DNA of 64,000 nucleotides from Diplonema papillatum (GCA_030068145.1 JAPJBO010000041.1:62001-126000), one strand, 5' to 3'; shown: positions 1 to 10,479, counted from the first letter of the stretch. Numbers and translations: made by a program. The notes: generated by a model from the sequence alone, not told the origin.

Positions 1-1490
1 ACTGCTGACGTGGCTCTCTTTTTATTTTCCATCCGAATCATACGATTTCAGTACAGACACCGCAACCTTGTCGTTGCTTCTATCCCGACACATCGGCCCT
101 CTCCCCTGGGCTCGAGCAAGAAAAAAAATGAAAACGCAAAAGATATTCTAACTCAAACAACTTCCGCCGGTGAAGAAAACCTGCCTAAAGGAATCAATTG
201 TCTTTGAGTGGGCTAGTCTGACAGTTGCCGTCGTCAGGGAGACAAAAAAGACTGGCGCGGCTCAGCCGAAGCGAAGGCACTCTGCCAAAGGACAGCGCAG
301 AAGACGAACTGGTAGCAAGGCCACTGCACGCACACCCGGACGGCACTTCGTGCAGGGCTCTGGGAACGATGAAAGGCCGCGGCCAGACGCGATAGTGGTA
401 ATCGCAGAGAAGCTTCAGACTCATCGGGTCGCGCACTAGCGGGCTGGGTTCGCCCGTGCCCATCAGCAGACTCGAGCTAGTTGCACTCGGAGACAACACG
501 CCTGAATGCGATCAAGATCCGCTGGAGAGACAACACACCTACGTGCGCGCCGTTTACAACGTGGACAGAAGCTTCTGTTTTGCGAATGTACCCATACTCT
601 CAGTACTAGCAATCTTGCGGGTTGCCCTTCAATACATCAGGCTAAAAAGACGTAGACTTACGGGTCGCGCACTAGCGGGCTGACCCATCAGCGGTTGAGT
701 GGAACTGGAACTACCAGACTCGAGCTAGTTGCATTCGGAGACAACGCGCCTGACTGCGATCAAGTACCGCTGGAGACAAAACACCTACGTGCGCACCGTT
801 TGCAACGTGGACAGAAGCTTCAGCCTAGTGCCCCGAAGCTTCGGGGCCCCTTGTGGCAACCGTTTTCCCAGCCTCGAGGCCTTGTCCACCCCCCTCGGGA
901 ACTCTGCAAGGCCCCAAAACCACGCTGCCTACGTCTTTTTTGCCTGCATGTATTGAAGGGCAACCCGCAAGATTGCTAGCATTACTGAGATTATGAGATT
1001 ATGGGTGCAGGTGGAGGGGAGTACATTTGCAGTGCAAAATTCGGGAAACTCGTTGTGCATAATGTTGCTGTGTAGTCAGCAGTGGTGGGAAAGCCTCCCG
1101 GCGGGTTGATCAGAATTCCTTACCTTCACCTGTGAAAATGGCACAGGTAAATACAAGTGGGGAACGATCAACCGGTACGCACAAGCAAAATGAAGCCCTG
1201 TCGTTTTTGTTTTCTTGTTCGGGGAATGCCGTGGGTGCCATAACGACTTCTCTCGATCGTCAGACAGCATACGACGGTACCGGATCATCTTGGATCCGCA
1301 CGCTCTCGTTCTTGATGAATGAAGACATTCTTGTCGAATGCCAAGAAAACAACGGCTGCGCCTCTGGCAAGCTCCGGAGGGAGAAGTTCTTTGCCCGGGG
1401 AACCTCTTCAAAAAGAAACAGTCCAGGAATGCAAACCCGCGTGCAACAGAACTCAAGCAAGTCCCTTGCCGGCACAGCGAACCGACCGGC
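1..1490. other. Non-coding stretch with an internal direct and inverted duplication
   Basis: No convincing gene. A block starting CAGACTCGAGCTAGTTGCA at about 473-590 recurs in direct orientation at about 715-835. The segment 589-655 recurs in inverted orientation at about 925-1010 (shared core GCAATCTTGCGGGTTGCCC). ORFs here are short, overlap on both strands and look like chance. Confidence 0.6.
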
Positions 1491-1506
1491 CTGAAGGGGG
1501 TCCACC

Positions 1507-2794
1507 CAATCAACCGGAGGCCGCGAGCGAGCTGGTGAAAAGAAATCTGCGGGCACACAAAAACACGAAAAATAAAAACGAACGAACCACCTGCCGTGTT
1601 TTCCCCTTTCGTGCTCTCACCAGCCAGCCGCATCTGCAACGCAGAACATGTATTGGAAGATGTACTGCCTGCGCGGGCACTGGGGTCCGCCAATCAACCG
1701 GAGGCCGCGAGCGAGCTGGTGAAAAGAAATCTGCGGGCACACAAAAACACGAAAAATGAAAACGAACGAACCACCTGCCGTGTTTTCCCCTTTCGTGCTC
1801 TCACCAGCCAGCCGCATCTGCAACGCAGAACATGTATTGGAAGATGTACTGCCTGCGCGGGCACTGGGGTCCGCCAATCAACCGGAGGCCGCGAGCGAGC
1901 TGGTGAAAAGAAATCTGCGGGCACACAAAAACACGAAAAATAAAAACGAACGAACCACCTGCCGTGTTTTCCCCTTTCGTGCTCTCACCAGCCAGCCGCA
2001 TCTGCAACGCAGAACATGTATTGGAAGATGTACTGCCTGCGCGGGCACTGGGGTCCGCCAATCAACCGGAGGCCGCGAGCGAGCTGGTGAAAAGAAATCT
2101 GCGGGCACACAAAAACACGAAAAATAAAAACGAACGAACCACCTGCCGTGTTTTCCCCTTTCGTGCTCTCACCAGCCAGCCGCATCTGCAACGCAGAACA
2201 TGTATTGGAAGATGTACTGCCTGCGCGGGCACTGGGGTCCGCCAATCAACCGGAGGCCGCGAGCGAGCTGGTGAAAAGAAATCTGCGGGCACACAAAAAC
2301 ACGAAAAATAAAAACGAACGAACCACCTGCCGTGTTTTCCCCTTTCGTGCTCTCACCAGCCAGCCGCATCTGCAACGCAGAACATGTATTGGAAGATGTA
2401 CTGCCTGCGCGGGCACTGGGGTCCGCCAATCAACCGGAGGCCGCGAGCGAGCTGGTGAAAAGAAATCTGCGGGCACTCAAAAACACGAAAAATAAAAACG
2501 AACGAACCACCTGCCGTGTTTTCCTCTTTCGTGCTCTCACCAGCCAGCCGAGTCTGCAACGCAGAACATGTATTGGAAGATGTATTGCCTGCGCGGGCAC
2601 TGGGGTCCGCCAATCAACCGGGGGCCGCGAGCGAGCTGGTGAAAAGAAATCTGCGGGCACACAAAAACACGAGTAAGAAAACGAACGAACCACCTGCCGT
2701 GTTTTCCCCTTTCGTGCTCTCACCAGCCAGCCGAGTCTGCAACGCAGAACATGTATTGGAAGATGTATTGCCTGCGCGGGCACTGGGGTCCGCC
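1507..2794. repeat. 184-bp satellite, seven units
   Basis: Units begin with CAATCAACCGG at 1507, 1691, 1875, 2059, 2243, 2427 and 2611, each 184 bp, and the array ends cleanly at 2794. The first five are nearly identical; the last two share substitutions (for example GAGTCTGCAACG for GCATCTGCAACG and GATGTATTGCC for GATGTACTGCC). ORFs of 76-127 codons recur on both strands because a stop-poor sequence is repeated; they are not likely genes. Confidence 0.95.
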
Positions 2795-2849
2795 GACGCA
2801 GGGGAGTCCGACAACAAGATCACGTCTTCACCGTCGACCGGTGAAAAGT

Positions 2850-2952
2850 GTATAAGCATACCTACTACCCTCATACCACCCGCCTCACAGCCTCAATGAT
2901 CAACCGGAGACCCTAAAACACCGAACCTCTAAACCACAATAAACGCTAGAAA
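2850..2952 (+). repeat. A-type intron-end element
   Basis: Contains the core GATCAACCGGAGACCC followed by CACCGAACC and CACAATAAACGCT, the same order as at 5041, 5483, 5893, 6319, 6761, 18038 and 40092. Upstream it also shares the GTGT...ACTACCCTCATACCACCCGCCTC block of the 40092 copy. It precedes a truncated copy of the coiled-coil exon (about 3000-3110). Confidence 0.75.
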
Positions 2953-3128
2953 ATATTCTCCCCCTTGCTGTGCGTCTCGTGCCGCGATTTAGCACCACGC
3001 TTTTCCAAGAGCTGGAGATCGACAAACTCCAACTTGTGCAGCGCGGTTTGGGGAGGAGCGAGAAAGGAGTGAGACGTCCTCTGCGAACAACTAAATACCC
3101 ACTCTTTCCACCCCCCGACACCCTCAAT

Positions 3129-4220
3129 CATGACTATCCCACAAATCGTCATCACGAGCAAGGACAGCTAAGTTGCGCCTTTTATTGTCGGTAGTCACTT
3201 AGAAACCAGAAACAGTCTAAATTGCAACGGAGCCACGCACAGGAAAAGAAAGAAAAGTCGGGAGACAGCACGTTCAAGTCCTCCTCCCCCCCAGTGAATG
3301 CGGAGGGGGTGGTGTCGAGCCGAGCACCCAGCCGTGCATCGGCAGGCGCCGGCCGCCAGCCTGCCGGAGAACCTGGAACCGGCGAATGACGCGAAGCCGC
3401 CCTCGTCTTCGGCCGACGACGAAATAGCCCCGGCGTCGCCGCACTTCGACATCTACAAGTACCGAGACGCGCAGCTTCTGGCAGTGGCCCAGGCCCAAGG
3501 GCTGCTCCCCGACGCCGACGAGTCGCAGTCCCTGCAGCCGGAGGTCACCCGGCAGTCGCTCTCGGAACGCACTTCGACGAACTCCAACTTGTGCAGCGCG
3601 CGGTTGGGGAGGAGCGAGAAAGGAGTGAGACGTCCTCTGCGAACAACTAAATACCCACTTCCCACTCAATCATGACTATCCAACAAATCGTCATCACGAG
3701 CAAGGACAGCTAAGTTGCGCCTTTTATTGTCGATAGTCACTTAGAAACCAGAAACAGTCTAAATTGCAACGGAGCCACGCACAGGAAAAGAAAGAAAAGT
3801 CGGGAGACAGCACGTTCAAGTCCTCCTCCTCCCCAGTGAATGCGGAGGGGGTGATGTCGAGCCGAGCACCCAGCCGTGCATCGGCAGGCAGCCAGGCGCC
3901 GGCCGCCAGCCTGCCGGAGAACCCGGAACCGACGAATGACGCGAAGCCGCCCTCGTCTTCGGCCGACGACGAAATAGCCCCGGCGTCGCCGCACTTCGAC
4001 ATCTACAAGTACCGAGACGCGCAGCTTCTGGCAGTGGCCCAGACCCAAGGGCTGCTCCCCGACGCCGACGAGTCGCAGTCCCTGCAGCCGGAGGTCACCC
4101 GGCAGTCGCTCTCGGAACGCACTTCGACGAACTCCAACTTGTGCAGCGCGCGGTTGGGGAGGAGCGAGAAAGGAGTGAGACGTCCTCTGCGAACAACTAA
4201 ATACCCACTTCCCACTCAAT
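3129..4220 (+). pseudogene. Two decayed upstream copies of the coiled-coil gene's first exon
   Basis: Units starting CATGACTATCC at 3129, 3671 and 4221 (spacing 542 and 550 bp) repeat the exon that begins the intact gene downstream. In both upstream units the reading frame jumps from the TRQS(L) region to a shortened coiled-coil segment and stops early at about 3675 and 4225. The first unit also has GTG where the presumed start ATG is (3854 in the second unit, 4404 in the intact one). These look like tandem duplicates that have lost function; a truncated alternative product cannot be excluded. Confidence 0.75.
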
Positions 4221-4403
4221 CATGACTATCCAACAAATCGTCATCACGAGCAAGGACAGCGAAGTTGCGCCTTTTATTGTCGATAGTCACTTAGAAACCA
4301 GAAACAGTCTAAATTGCAACGGAGCCACGCACAGGAAAAGAAAGAAAAGTCGGGAGACAGCACGTTCAAGTCCTCCTCCTCCCCAGTGAATGCGGAGGGG
4401 GTG

Positions 4404-4940
4404 ATGTCGAGCCGAGCACCCAGCCGTGCATCGGCAGGCAGCCAGGCGCCGGCCGCCAGCCTGCCGGAGAACCCGGAACCGACGAATGACGCGAAGCCGC
4501 CCTCGTCTTCGGCCGACGACGAAATAGCCCCGGCGTCGCCGCACTTCGACATCTACAAGTACCGAGACGCGCAGCTTCTGGCAGTGGCCCAGGCCCAAGG
4601 GCTGCTCCCCGACGCCGACGAGTCGCAGTCCCTGCAGCCGGAGGCCACCCGGCAGTCGCTCGGAACGCACTTCGACGAAGAGCATTCGGCGCCCGCCAAG
4701 ACCGGCTTGGAGCTCCGCGTCCAAGAGCTGGAGATCGACAACTCCAACTTGCAGCTGCGGTTGGGAAGAAGGGAGAAGGAGTGCGACATCCTCCGCGATG
4801 AAACGGCGCTCATCAAAGCGAAGCACGCAGAGGTGCTCTCCGCCCTGGAGCTGGTCTCGGCGGAGAAAGAGAGGATTGAGCAACGGGCCGCCCGTTTCGG
4901 CCAAAGCGACGACGAACGGATCAACGCTCTGCTCTCGCAG
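4404..4940 (+). CDS. Coiled-coil/Tudor-like protein, first recognisable exon
   Basis: An unidentified protein. The open frame runs from before 4314; the first ATG is at 4404, but the sequence just upstream (CACGCACAG at about 4327) could be a splice acceptor, so an earlier exon is possible. The first part is Ser/Pro/Ala-rich and probably disordered. From about 4700 comes a charged heptad-rich stretch (GLELRVQELEIDNSNLQLRL, then KAKHAEVLSALELVSAEKER) typical of a coiled coil. The exon ends in CTCTCGCAG followed by the donor GTAAAC at 4941, phase 0. Joining it to the exon at 8293 keeps the frame (LLSQ then VVDLEAQLKKK) and continues the coiled coil, which supports the join. No enzymatic motif is visible. 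Confidence 0.75.
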
Positions 4941-5040
4941 GTAAACGAGCTTCCCTTTTTCTTGCTGGAAAAATTTAAGAAAAACATAGCCCTATCTAAA
5001 GTGTGCACATCCCTTTCACGACCCGACTCCCAGCCTCAAT

Positions 5041-5092
5041 GGTCAACGGGAGACCCAAAACCACCGAACCTTTAAACCACAATAAACGCTGA
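5041..5092 (+). repeat. A-type intron-end element
   Basis: Core GGTCAACGGGAGACCC then CCACCGAACC and CACAATAAACGCT, followed 26 nt later by the acceptor TCTCGGTAG of the pseudo-exon at 5119. Confidence 0.8.
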
Positions 5093-5482
5093 TACTGACC
5101 CGTAGCCATTCTCGGTAGAACCGGCTTGGGGCTCCGCGTCCAAGAGCTGGCAGTCGATAACTCCTGCGGTTTGGGGAGGAAGGGGAAAGAGTGCTACGTC
5201 CTCCGCGATGAAATGGCGCTCATCAAAAGCGAAGCACGCAGAGGTGCTCTCCGCCCTGGAGCTAGTCTCGGCGGAGAAAGAGAGGATTGAGCAACGGGCC
5301 GCCCGTTTCGGCCAAAGCGACGACGAACGGATCAACGCTCTGCTCTCGCAGGTAAATGAGCTTCCCTCTTTCTTGTCGGATAAAATTATTTGGAGAAACG
5401 TCAGTCTGAACTTGGCTGGCCATAGTTAAAGTGTGTGCATATATTTCTACATCCTTTTCACACTACCTGACCCAGCCTCGAA

Positions 5483-5532
5483 GGTCAACTGGAGACCTAA
5501 AACACCGAACCTTGAAACCACAATAAACGCTG
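5483..5532 (+). repeat. A-type intron-end element
   Basis: Core GGTCAACTGGAGACC. The upstream ~80 bp (ACTTGGCTGGCCATAGTTAA onward) is also shared with the unlinked copy at 40092. Confidence 0.8.
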
Positions 5533-5892
5533 ATACTGACCCATAGCCATTCTCGGTAGAACCGGCTTGGGGCTCCGCGTCCAAGAGCTGGCAGTCGATA
5601 ACTCCTGCGGTTTGGGGAGGAAGGGGAAAGAGTGCTACGTCCTCCGCGATGAAATGGCGCTCATCAAAAGCGAAGCACGCAGAGGTGCTCTCCGCCCTGG
5701 AGCTAGTCTCGGCGGAGAAAGAGAGGATTGAGCAACGGGCCGCCCGTTTCGGCCAAAGCGACGACGAACGGATCAACGCTCTGCTCTCGCAGGTAAACGA
5801 GCTTCCCTTTTTCTTGCTGGAAAAATTTAAGAAAAACATAGCTTTATCTAAAGTGTGCACATCCCTTTCACGACCCGACTCCCAGCCTCAAT

Positions 5893-5942
5893 GGTCAACT
5901 GGAGACCCAAAACCACCGAACCTTTAAACCACAATAAACGCT
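5893..5942 (+). repeat. A-type intron-end element
   Basis: Core GGTCAACTGGAGACCC, CCACCGAACC and CACAATAAACGCT; lies in the intron before the third pseudo-exon. Confidence 0.8.
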
Positions 5943-6318
5943 GATACTGACCCGTAGCCATTCTCGGTAGAACCGGCTTGGGGCTCCGCGTCCAAGAGCT
6001 GGCAGTCGATAACTCCTGCGGTTTGGGGAGGAAGGGGAAAGAGTGCTACGTCCTCCGCGATGAAATGGCGCTCATCAAAAGCGAAGCACGCAGAGGTGCT
6101 CTCCGCCCTGGAGCTAGTCTCGGCGGAGAAACAGAGGATTGAGCAACGGCCGCTCGCTTCGGCCAAAGCGACGACGAACGGATCAACGCTCTGCTCTCGC
6201 AGGTAAATGAGCTTCCCTCTTTCTTGTCGGATAAAATTATTTGGAGAAACGTCAGTCTGAACTTGGCTGGCCATAGTTAAAGTGTGTTCCTTTTCACACT
6301 ACCTGACCCAGCCTCGAA

Positions 6319-6368
6319 GGTCAACTGGAGACCTAAAACACCGAACCTTGAAACCACAATAAACGCTG
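6319..6368 (+). repeat. A-type intron-end element
   Basis: Core GGTCAACTGGAGACC with the same 3' block; lies in the intron before the fourth pseudo-exon. Confidence 0.8.
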
Positions 6369-6760
6369 ATACTGACCCATAGCCATTCTCGGTAGAACCG
6401 GCTTGGGGCTCCGCGTCCAAGAGCTGGCAGTCGATAACTCCAACTTGCGGCTGCGGTTTGAAGGGGAAAGAGTGCTACGTCCTCCGCGATGAAACGGCGC
6501 TCATCAAAAGCGAAGCACGCAGGTGCTCTCCGCCCTGGAGCTAGTCTCGGCGGAGAACAGAGGATCGAGCAACGGACCGCCCGCTTCGGCCAAAGCGACG
6601 ACGAACGGATCAACGCTCTGCTCTCGCAGGTAAATGAGCTTCCCTCTTTCTTGTCGGATACAATCATTTGGAGAAACGTCAGTCTGAACTTGGCTGGCCA
6701 TAGTTAAAGTGTGTGCATATATTTCTACATCCTTTTCACACTACCTGACCCAGCCTCAAT

Positions 6761-6813
6761 GGTCAACCGGAGACCTAAAACACCGTACCTTTACCGCAAT
6801 AAACGCTAAAACA
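6761..6813 (+). repeat. A-type intron-end element
   Basis: Core GGTCAACCGGAGACC, then CACCGTACC and CGCAATAAACGCT; the last A-type copy in this gene, followed by a short remnant of the coiled-coil exon at about 6850. Confidence 0.8.
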
Positions 6814-6925
6814 ATTTGCCATTTTCTCGCGGTAGAACCAGGCCAAAACCGGCTTGGGGCTCCGCGTCCTATAGCTGGTTGGGAAGGAAGGAGAAAGAGT
6901 GCTACAAAGGAACCCTTTCGACTAT

Positions 6926-6986
6926 GGTCATCATCGGAGACTTTAAACCTCGGATTCCCAAGCCTACTTTCACTCTGACAACATAG
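6926..6986 (+). repeat. B-type intron-end element ending at a 3' splice site
   Basis: Reads GGTCATCATCGGAGACTTTAA, then CCTCGGATTC and ACTTTCACTCTGACA, and ends in ACATAG directly before the exon sequence GTCGTCGACCTTGAGG at 6987. It shares its 5' core with the A-type elements but has a different 3' half. Confidence 0.8.
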
Positions 6987-7384
6987 GTCGTCGACCTTGA
7001 GGCAGAAGCGCGGCCGGGAGGAGAAGCAGGGCAGGAGACGCGAAGAAAGGAGCAGAAGCTCATCGCCGACCTCCGCTCGGAAGTCGCCCACTGGCGGGCG
7101 GCGGCCCACGCAAGGTCCGTGCAGCGGACGCCGCCGGCGCTGGCGCTGACGCCGCGGCACAGCGCAGCCGACAGCCAAGCCATGCTCGGCAACACGGTCA
7201 CCTTCCCGCAGCCGACCAACACCCCTGTCCTCCACACCCCCGCCCACACGCACTTTTTCGACCAACACGACTCCAGCCCGACCGACCCTGCTGTCATCCG
7301 CGCAGCCGCACAGCCCCGCGTTCACCGCCACGCCGCACTCCCCGCACGCGTCGCCGCAGCTAAAAAAAGCCGCCGGGGATTGTA
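6987..7384 (+). pseudogene. First decayed copy of the last exon
   Basis: Copy of the exon at 8293 (spacing 653 bp to the next copy). It lacks about 12 nt after CTTGAGG, is out of frame in part, and ends in KKSRRGL-stop after the Ser/Pro-rich segment, so it never reaches the Tudor-like domain. Confidence 0.75.
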
Positions 7385-7577
7385 AACCTCTGACTCTCAG
7401 CGAACTCTCACTCTGATACCAAAACGTTCGTCGCAAGAACCCCGAACATGAGAGGACGCTCTTCATACGTCGAATACTCGGCAACAGGCAACACAGACAC
7501 ACACGCGCACACGCCCTGCCACTACCACAAATAAGACATGCATAGCAGTAATACTGTATACGATATAAAGGAACTAA

Positions 7578-7639
7578 GGTCACCCGGGAAGCTTGAATCC
7601 TCGGGTTTTCGAAAACGTACTCTCACGTTAACAAAACAG
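7578..7639 (+). repeat. B-type intron-end element ending at a 3' splice site
   Basis: Reads GGTCACCCGGGAAGCTT, CCTCGGGTTTTCGAAAACG, ACTCTCACGTTA and ends in AAAACAG immediately before the exon copy at 7640. The preceding ~130 bp (GGCAACAGGCAACACAGACAC onward) is also present at 47145-47230, so the dispersed unit is longer than the core. Confidence 0.8.
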
Positions 7640-8038
7640 GTCGTCGACCTTGAGGCGCAGCTGAAGAAGAAGCGCGGCCGGGAGGAGAAGCAGAGCAGGA
7701 GACGCGAAGAAAAGGAGCAAAAGCTCATCGCCGACCTCCGCTCGGAAGTCGCCCACTGGCGGGCGGCGGCCCACGCAAGGTCCGTGCAGCGGACGCCGCC
7801 GGCGCTGGCGCTGACGCCGCGGCACAGCGCAGCCGACAGCCAAGCCATGCTCGGCAACACGGTCACCTTCCCGCAGCCGACCAACACCCTGTCCTCCACA
7901 CCCCCGCCCACACGCACTTTTTCGACCAACACGACTCCAGCCCTGTCATCCGCGCAGCCGCACAGCCCCGCGTTCACCGCCACGCCGCACTCCCCGCACG
8001 CGTCGCCGCAGCTAAAAAAAAGCCGCCGGGGATTGTAA
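7640..8038 (+). pseudogene. Second decayed copy of the last exon
   Basis: Reads VVDLEAQLKKKRG in frame through the coiled coil and Pro-rich region but ends in SPQLKKSRRGL-stop at about 8036. It could serve as an alternative terminal exon giving a short isoform; duplication 653 bp upstream of the full exon makes a relic more likely. Confidence 0.65.
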
Positions 8039-8230
8039 ACCTCTGACTCTCAGCGAACTCTCACTCTGATACCAAAACGTTCGTCGCAAGAACCCCGAAC
8101 ATGAGAGGACGCTCTTCATACGTCGAATACTCGGCAACAGGCAACACAGACACACACGCGCACACGCCCTGCCACTACCACAAATAAGACATGCATAGCA
8201 GTAATACTGTATACGGTATAAAGGAACTAA

Positions 8231-8292
8231 GGTCACCCGGGAAGCTTGAATCCTCGGGTTTTCGAAAACGTACTCTCACGTTAACGAAACAG
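8231..8292 (+). repeat. B-type intron-end element ending at a 3' splice site
   Basis: Nearly identical to the copy at 7578; ends in GAAACAG before the exon at 8293. Confidence 0.8.
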
Positions 8293-9528
8293 GTCGTCGA
8301 CCTTGAGGCGCAGCTGAAGAAGAAGCGCGGCCGGGAGGAGAAGCAGAGCAGGAGACGCGAAGAAAAGGAGCAAAAGCTCATCGCCGACCTCCGCTCGGAA
8401 GTCGCCCACTGGCGGGCGGCGGCCCACGCAAGGTCCGTGCAGCGGACGCCGCCGGCGCTGGCGCTGACGCCGCGGCACAGCGCAGCCGACAGCCAAGCCA
8501 TGCTCGGCAACACGGTCACCTTCCCGCAGCCGACCAACACCCCTGTCCTCCACACCCCCGCCCACACGCACTTTTTCGACCAACACGACTCCAGCCCGAC
8601 CGAGGTGCTGTCAGGCACCGTGCCGAGCCGCAAAGACACCCACGCGCCCCAGCTCCCATCCGCGCAGCCGCACAGCCCCGCGTTCACCGCCACGCCGCAC
8701 TCCCCGCACGCATCTTCGCGGCCCCGGAGGGACTCGGCCTCGTCAAGCTACCGCGCCGGCGAATCGGTACTGGCGTGGTGGGGCGGCGGCGGCGCCCGCC
8801 CTGACGCAAGCCCGGGAGCACGGAGCGCCCCCGGCTGGTACCCGGCTTCGGTTGTGTCCGCTGCGCGCGGCGGCGGCGCGCTGGTGGACTGGGGCTTCGG
8901 GCTCGCGCCGAAGGCGGTCCCGCCGTGCGAAGTGCGGCGGCGGGATCCAGTCGCCAGCAAAGCGGACGCGGAACGGCTGGCGAGGAAGCTGGTCGAAAAA
9001 AACGGGTGGTGCCGGCGGCAGTACGCCGACGCCGAAACGGCGTACCTCGCGGCCCGCCAGATCGCGAGGAGCGAAGGGCTCGTCCGGGTGCCGCCGCCGG
9101 CTGCTGGCGACGGCGGAGAGGCTGCCGCCGCGCTCGAGGACCTGCCCGGGTACCGGCCGCTGGCGCTGCCGTCGCAGGTCGACGAGGCGCACCGGCTCGC
9201 GGAGGAGCTGCTGCTCAAGGCGAAGGGGGAGAGGTACAACGGGGCCACGTACACGGTCCTCGGGCGCCTGTCGCCGTCGGAAGCAGAGCAGGCCGCCCAG
9301 CGGATAATTGACTGGGAGCGGGTGCATTCGCCTTCGCCGTCCCCGAGACGATCGTATGTCTTCATGAACAATCTCAGCTTTCGGTCTTCTTGTTGCGTTA
9401 GTACAAGTTTCACGGTTGTGATACGAATCGTTTATTGTATTTTATTGTATTTTTATTGTACAGATTTTCGTATATTATTGTATACAATACTGTACAATAA
9501 TACAATAATTTACAATAATTTACAATAA
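8293..9528 (+). CDS. Coiled-coil/Tudor-like protein, terminal exon
   Basis: Starts VVDLEAQLKKKRGREEKQS in phase 0 with the exon ending at 4940. Order of parts: a highly charged coiled coil (about 60 residues); a Thr/Pro/Ser-rich linker; a compact segment from GESVLAWWGG through GWYPASVVS, LVDWGFG and VPPCEVRRRD that fits a Tudor/Agenet-like barrel by its WYPA..V..LVDW..G pattern; then a helical C-terminus (ADAERLARKLVEKNGW, SEAEQAAQRIIDWERVH). Tudor-like folds usually bind methylated Lys/Arg or Arg-rich peptides; that role here is inference. After about 9354 the frame runs into AT-rich TACAATAAT repeats, and a GTATGT at 9354 is a plausible donor, so the true C-terminus may lie elsewhere. Confidence 0.7.
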   Translation, partial: VVDLEAQLKKKRGREEKQSRRREEKEQKLIADLRSEVAHWRAAAHARSVQRTPPALALTPRHSAADSQAMLGNTVTFPQPTNTPVLHTPAHTHFFDQHDSSPTEVLSGTVPSRKDTHAPQLPSAQPHSPAFTATPHSPHASSRPRRDSASSSYRAGESVLAWWGGGGARPDASPGARSAPGWYPASVVSAARGGGALVDWGFGLAPKAVPPCEVRRRDPVASKADAERLARKLVEKNGWCRRQYADAETAYLAARQIARSEGLVRVPPPAAGDGGEAAAALEDLPGYRPLALPSQVDEAHRLAEELLLKAKGERYNGATYTVLGRLSPSEAEQAAQRIIDWERVHSPSPSPRRSYVFMNNLSFRSSCCVSTSFTVVIRIVYCILLYFYCTDFRILLYTILYNNTIIYNNLQ

Positions 9529-9606
9529 TTTACAATAATTTACAATAATGTACAAGAATGTACAAGAATGTACAATAATTTACAATAATATACAATACAT
9601 TATTGT
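9490..9606. repeat. TACAATAAT minisatellite, left array
   Basis: About ten to twelve tandem units of TACAATAATT/TACAAGAATG. Closely related arrays flank the transposon at 10480-10550 and 14421-14520. Confidence 0.9.
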
Positions 9607-9857
9607 ACGACTGCAGTCCCAGCGATCCTGATGCTCCACCAATCAGGCACTCTTCTGATATCCTAGAAATGACGATGAAGAAACTCCACGAAAAGGTCAA
9701 CGAACAAACTGCAACAAGAAACTGCCCAGTGCACTTAACCAACTGCGAGATCGAGAAAATGATTGAGCAGAACAGCAAACTCGAAAAAGGCTTTCCAGAT
9801 GTTGAAGACTGGAATACACAGTCCCGAGCATTTACCAAAAATGCGCGTGCTCCATAA
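9603..9857 (+). CDS. Hypothetical small ORF
   Basis: An 84-codon frame with a helical, charged middle (ILEMTMKKLHEKVNEQTATR, CEIEKMIEQNSKLEKGF). Base composition is lower in GC than the exons nearby. It begins at a non-ATG codon beside the minisatellite, so it may be a fragment of an exon or of a mobile element. No family recognised. Confidence 0.25.
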   Translation: MYDCSPSDPDAPPIRHSSDILEMTMKKLHEKVNEQTATRNCPVHLTNCEIEKMIEQNSKLEKGFPDVEDWNTQSRAFTKNARAP

Positions 9858-9859
9858 CC

Positions 9860-10479
9860 CCTTTAGGCGCATCAGGCGCACCTGGATTTACCACCCAATT
9901 CAAAAAGTTAGTTTGCAGAGATTTATATTCCGTTGCGGAGTTCCGTTGCTTCTGACAGCTATCTCGCTGCGCTCAATTGCAGCAGATATCTGAATGAAAG
10001 GGGCAGTATTCCCGTTCACGCCCTGGAGAGCATGCTCGGTCGGGGAAACGAGAAAGAACAAAATACGATGTTTTTCACTTCCCTGCTGCGGTCGACCCTG
10101 AAAACGTCGTTTTGAAGCAAACGTCTGTATCAAGGGTCTTCACCTCGGGAAACCTTCACTTCAATTTCCGGACTGAACTGAGTCCGAAGTGAAGATTGCC
10201 GAAGTGAAGATTGTCGAAGTGAAGATCCACCAAGACGTCCTCCTCGCCAAGACACCTGTCGTGGCAACTGCCTTTCCGAATGCTTGTCGCTCTTTCTGGT
10301 AGCCCGTGATATGGCACCTGCTGCATCTTCACCCTCCGCTTGAACTGCAACGCTGTCTTTTTGCGCTCGAGCACCCCTGGCAAAGACACCATGTTCGGAA
10401 GTCTGTCGAGTTCATCGGGTCATTCCGTGTAAAACCTGTCGTAAACCTTCCACACGCCTTACCCCCTGCACCACTGCGT
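9860..10479. other. Spacer between the coiled-coil gene and the transposon
   Basis: No gene seen. A 15-bp motif (GAAGTGAAGATTGYC) is tandemly repeated about three times at 10185-10230. Confidence 0.5.

Larger units (their letters stand above)
5119..6629 (+). pseudogene. Four tandem pseudo-exon copies of the coiled-coil exon with its intron
   Basis: The 3' half of the preceding exon recurs at 5119-5351, about 5560-5792, about 5970-6202 and about 6398-6629, each with an A-type element and an AG upstream and ending in CTCTCGCAG before a GTAAA donor (donors at 5352, 5793, 6203, 6630; spacing 411, 441, 410, 427 bp). All four carry an extra A in CATCAAAAGCGAAG relative to the intact exon (CATCAAAGCGAAG), which breaks the frame, and several have further deletions. 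They are best read as duplicated intron-exon units that the mature mRNA skips. Confidence 0.8.

Noticed and set aside
1510-2500. Families of 76-, 86- and 115-codon ORFs
   Set aside because: They repeat every 184 bp on both strands with the satellite; one chance-open sequence copied seven times.
3000-3110. Separate exon upstream of the coiled-coil gene
   Set aside because: It is a truncated copy of the LQELEIDN-type coiled-coil exon with an early stop, best explained as part of the same duplication series.
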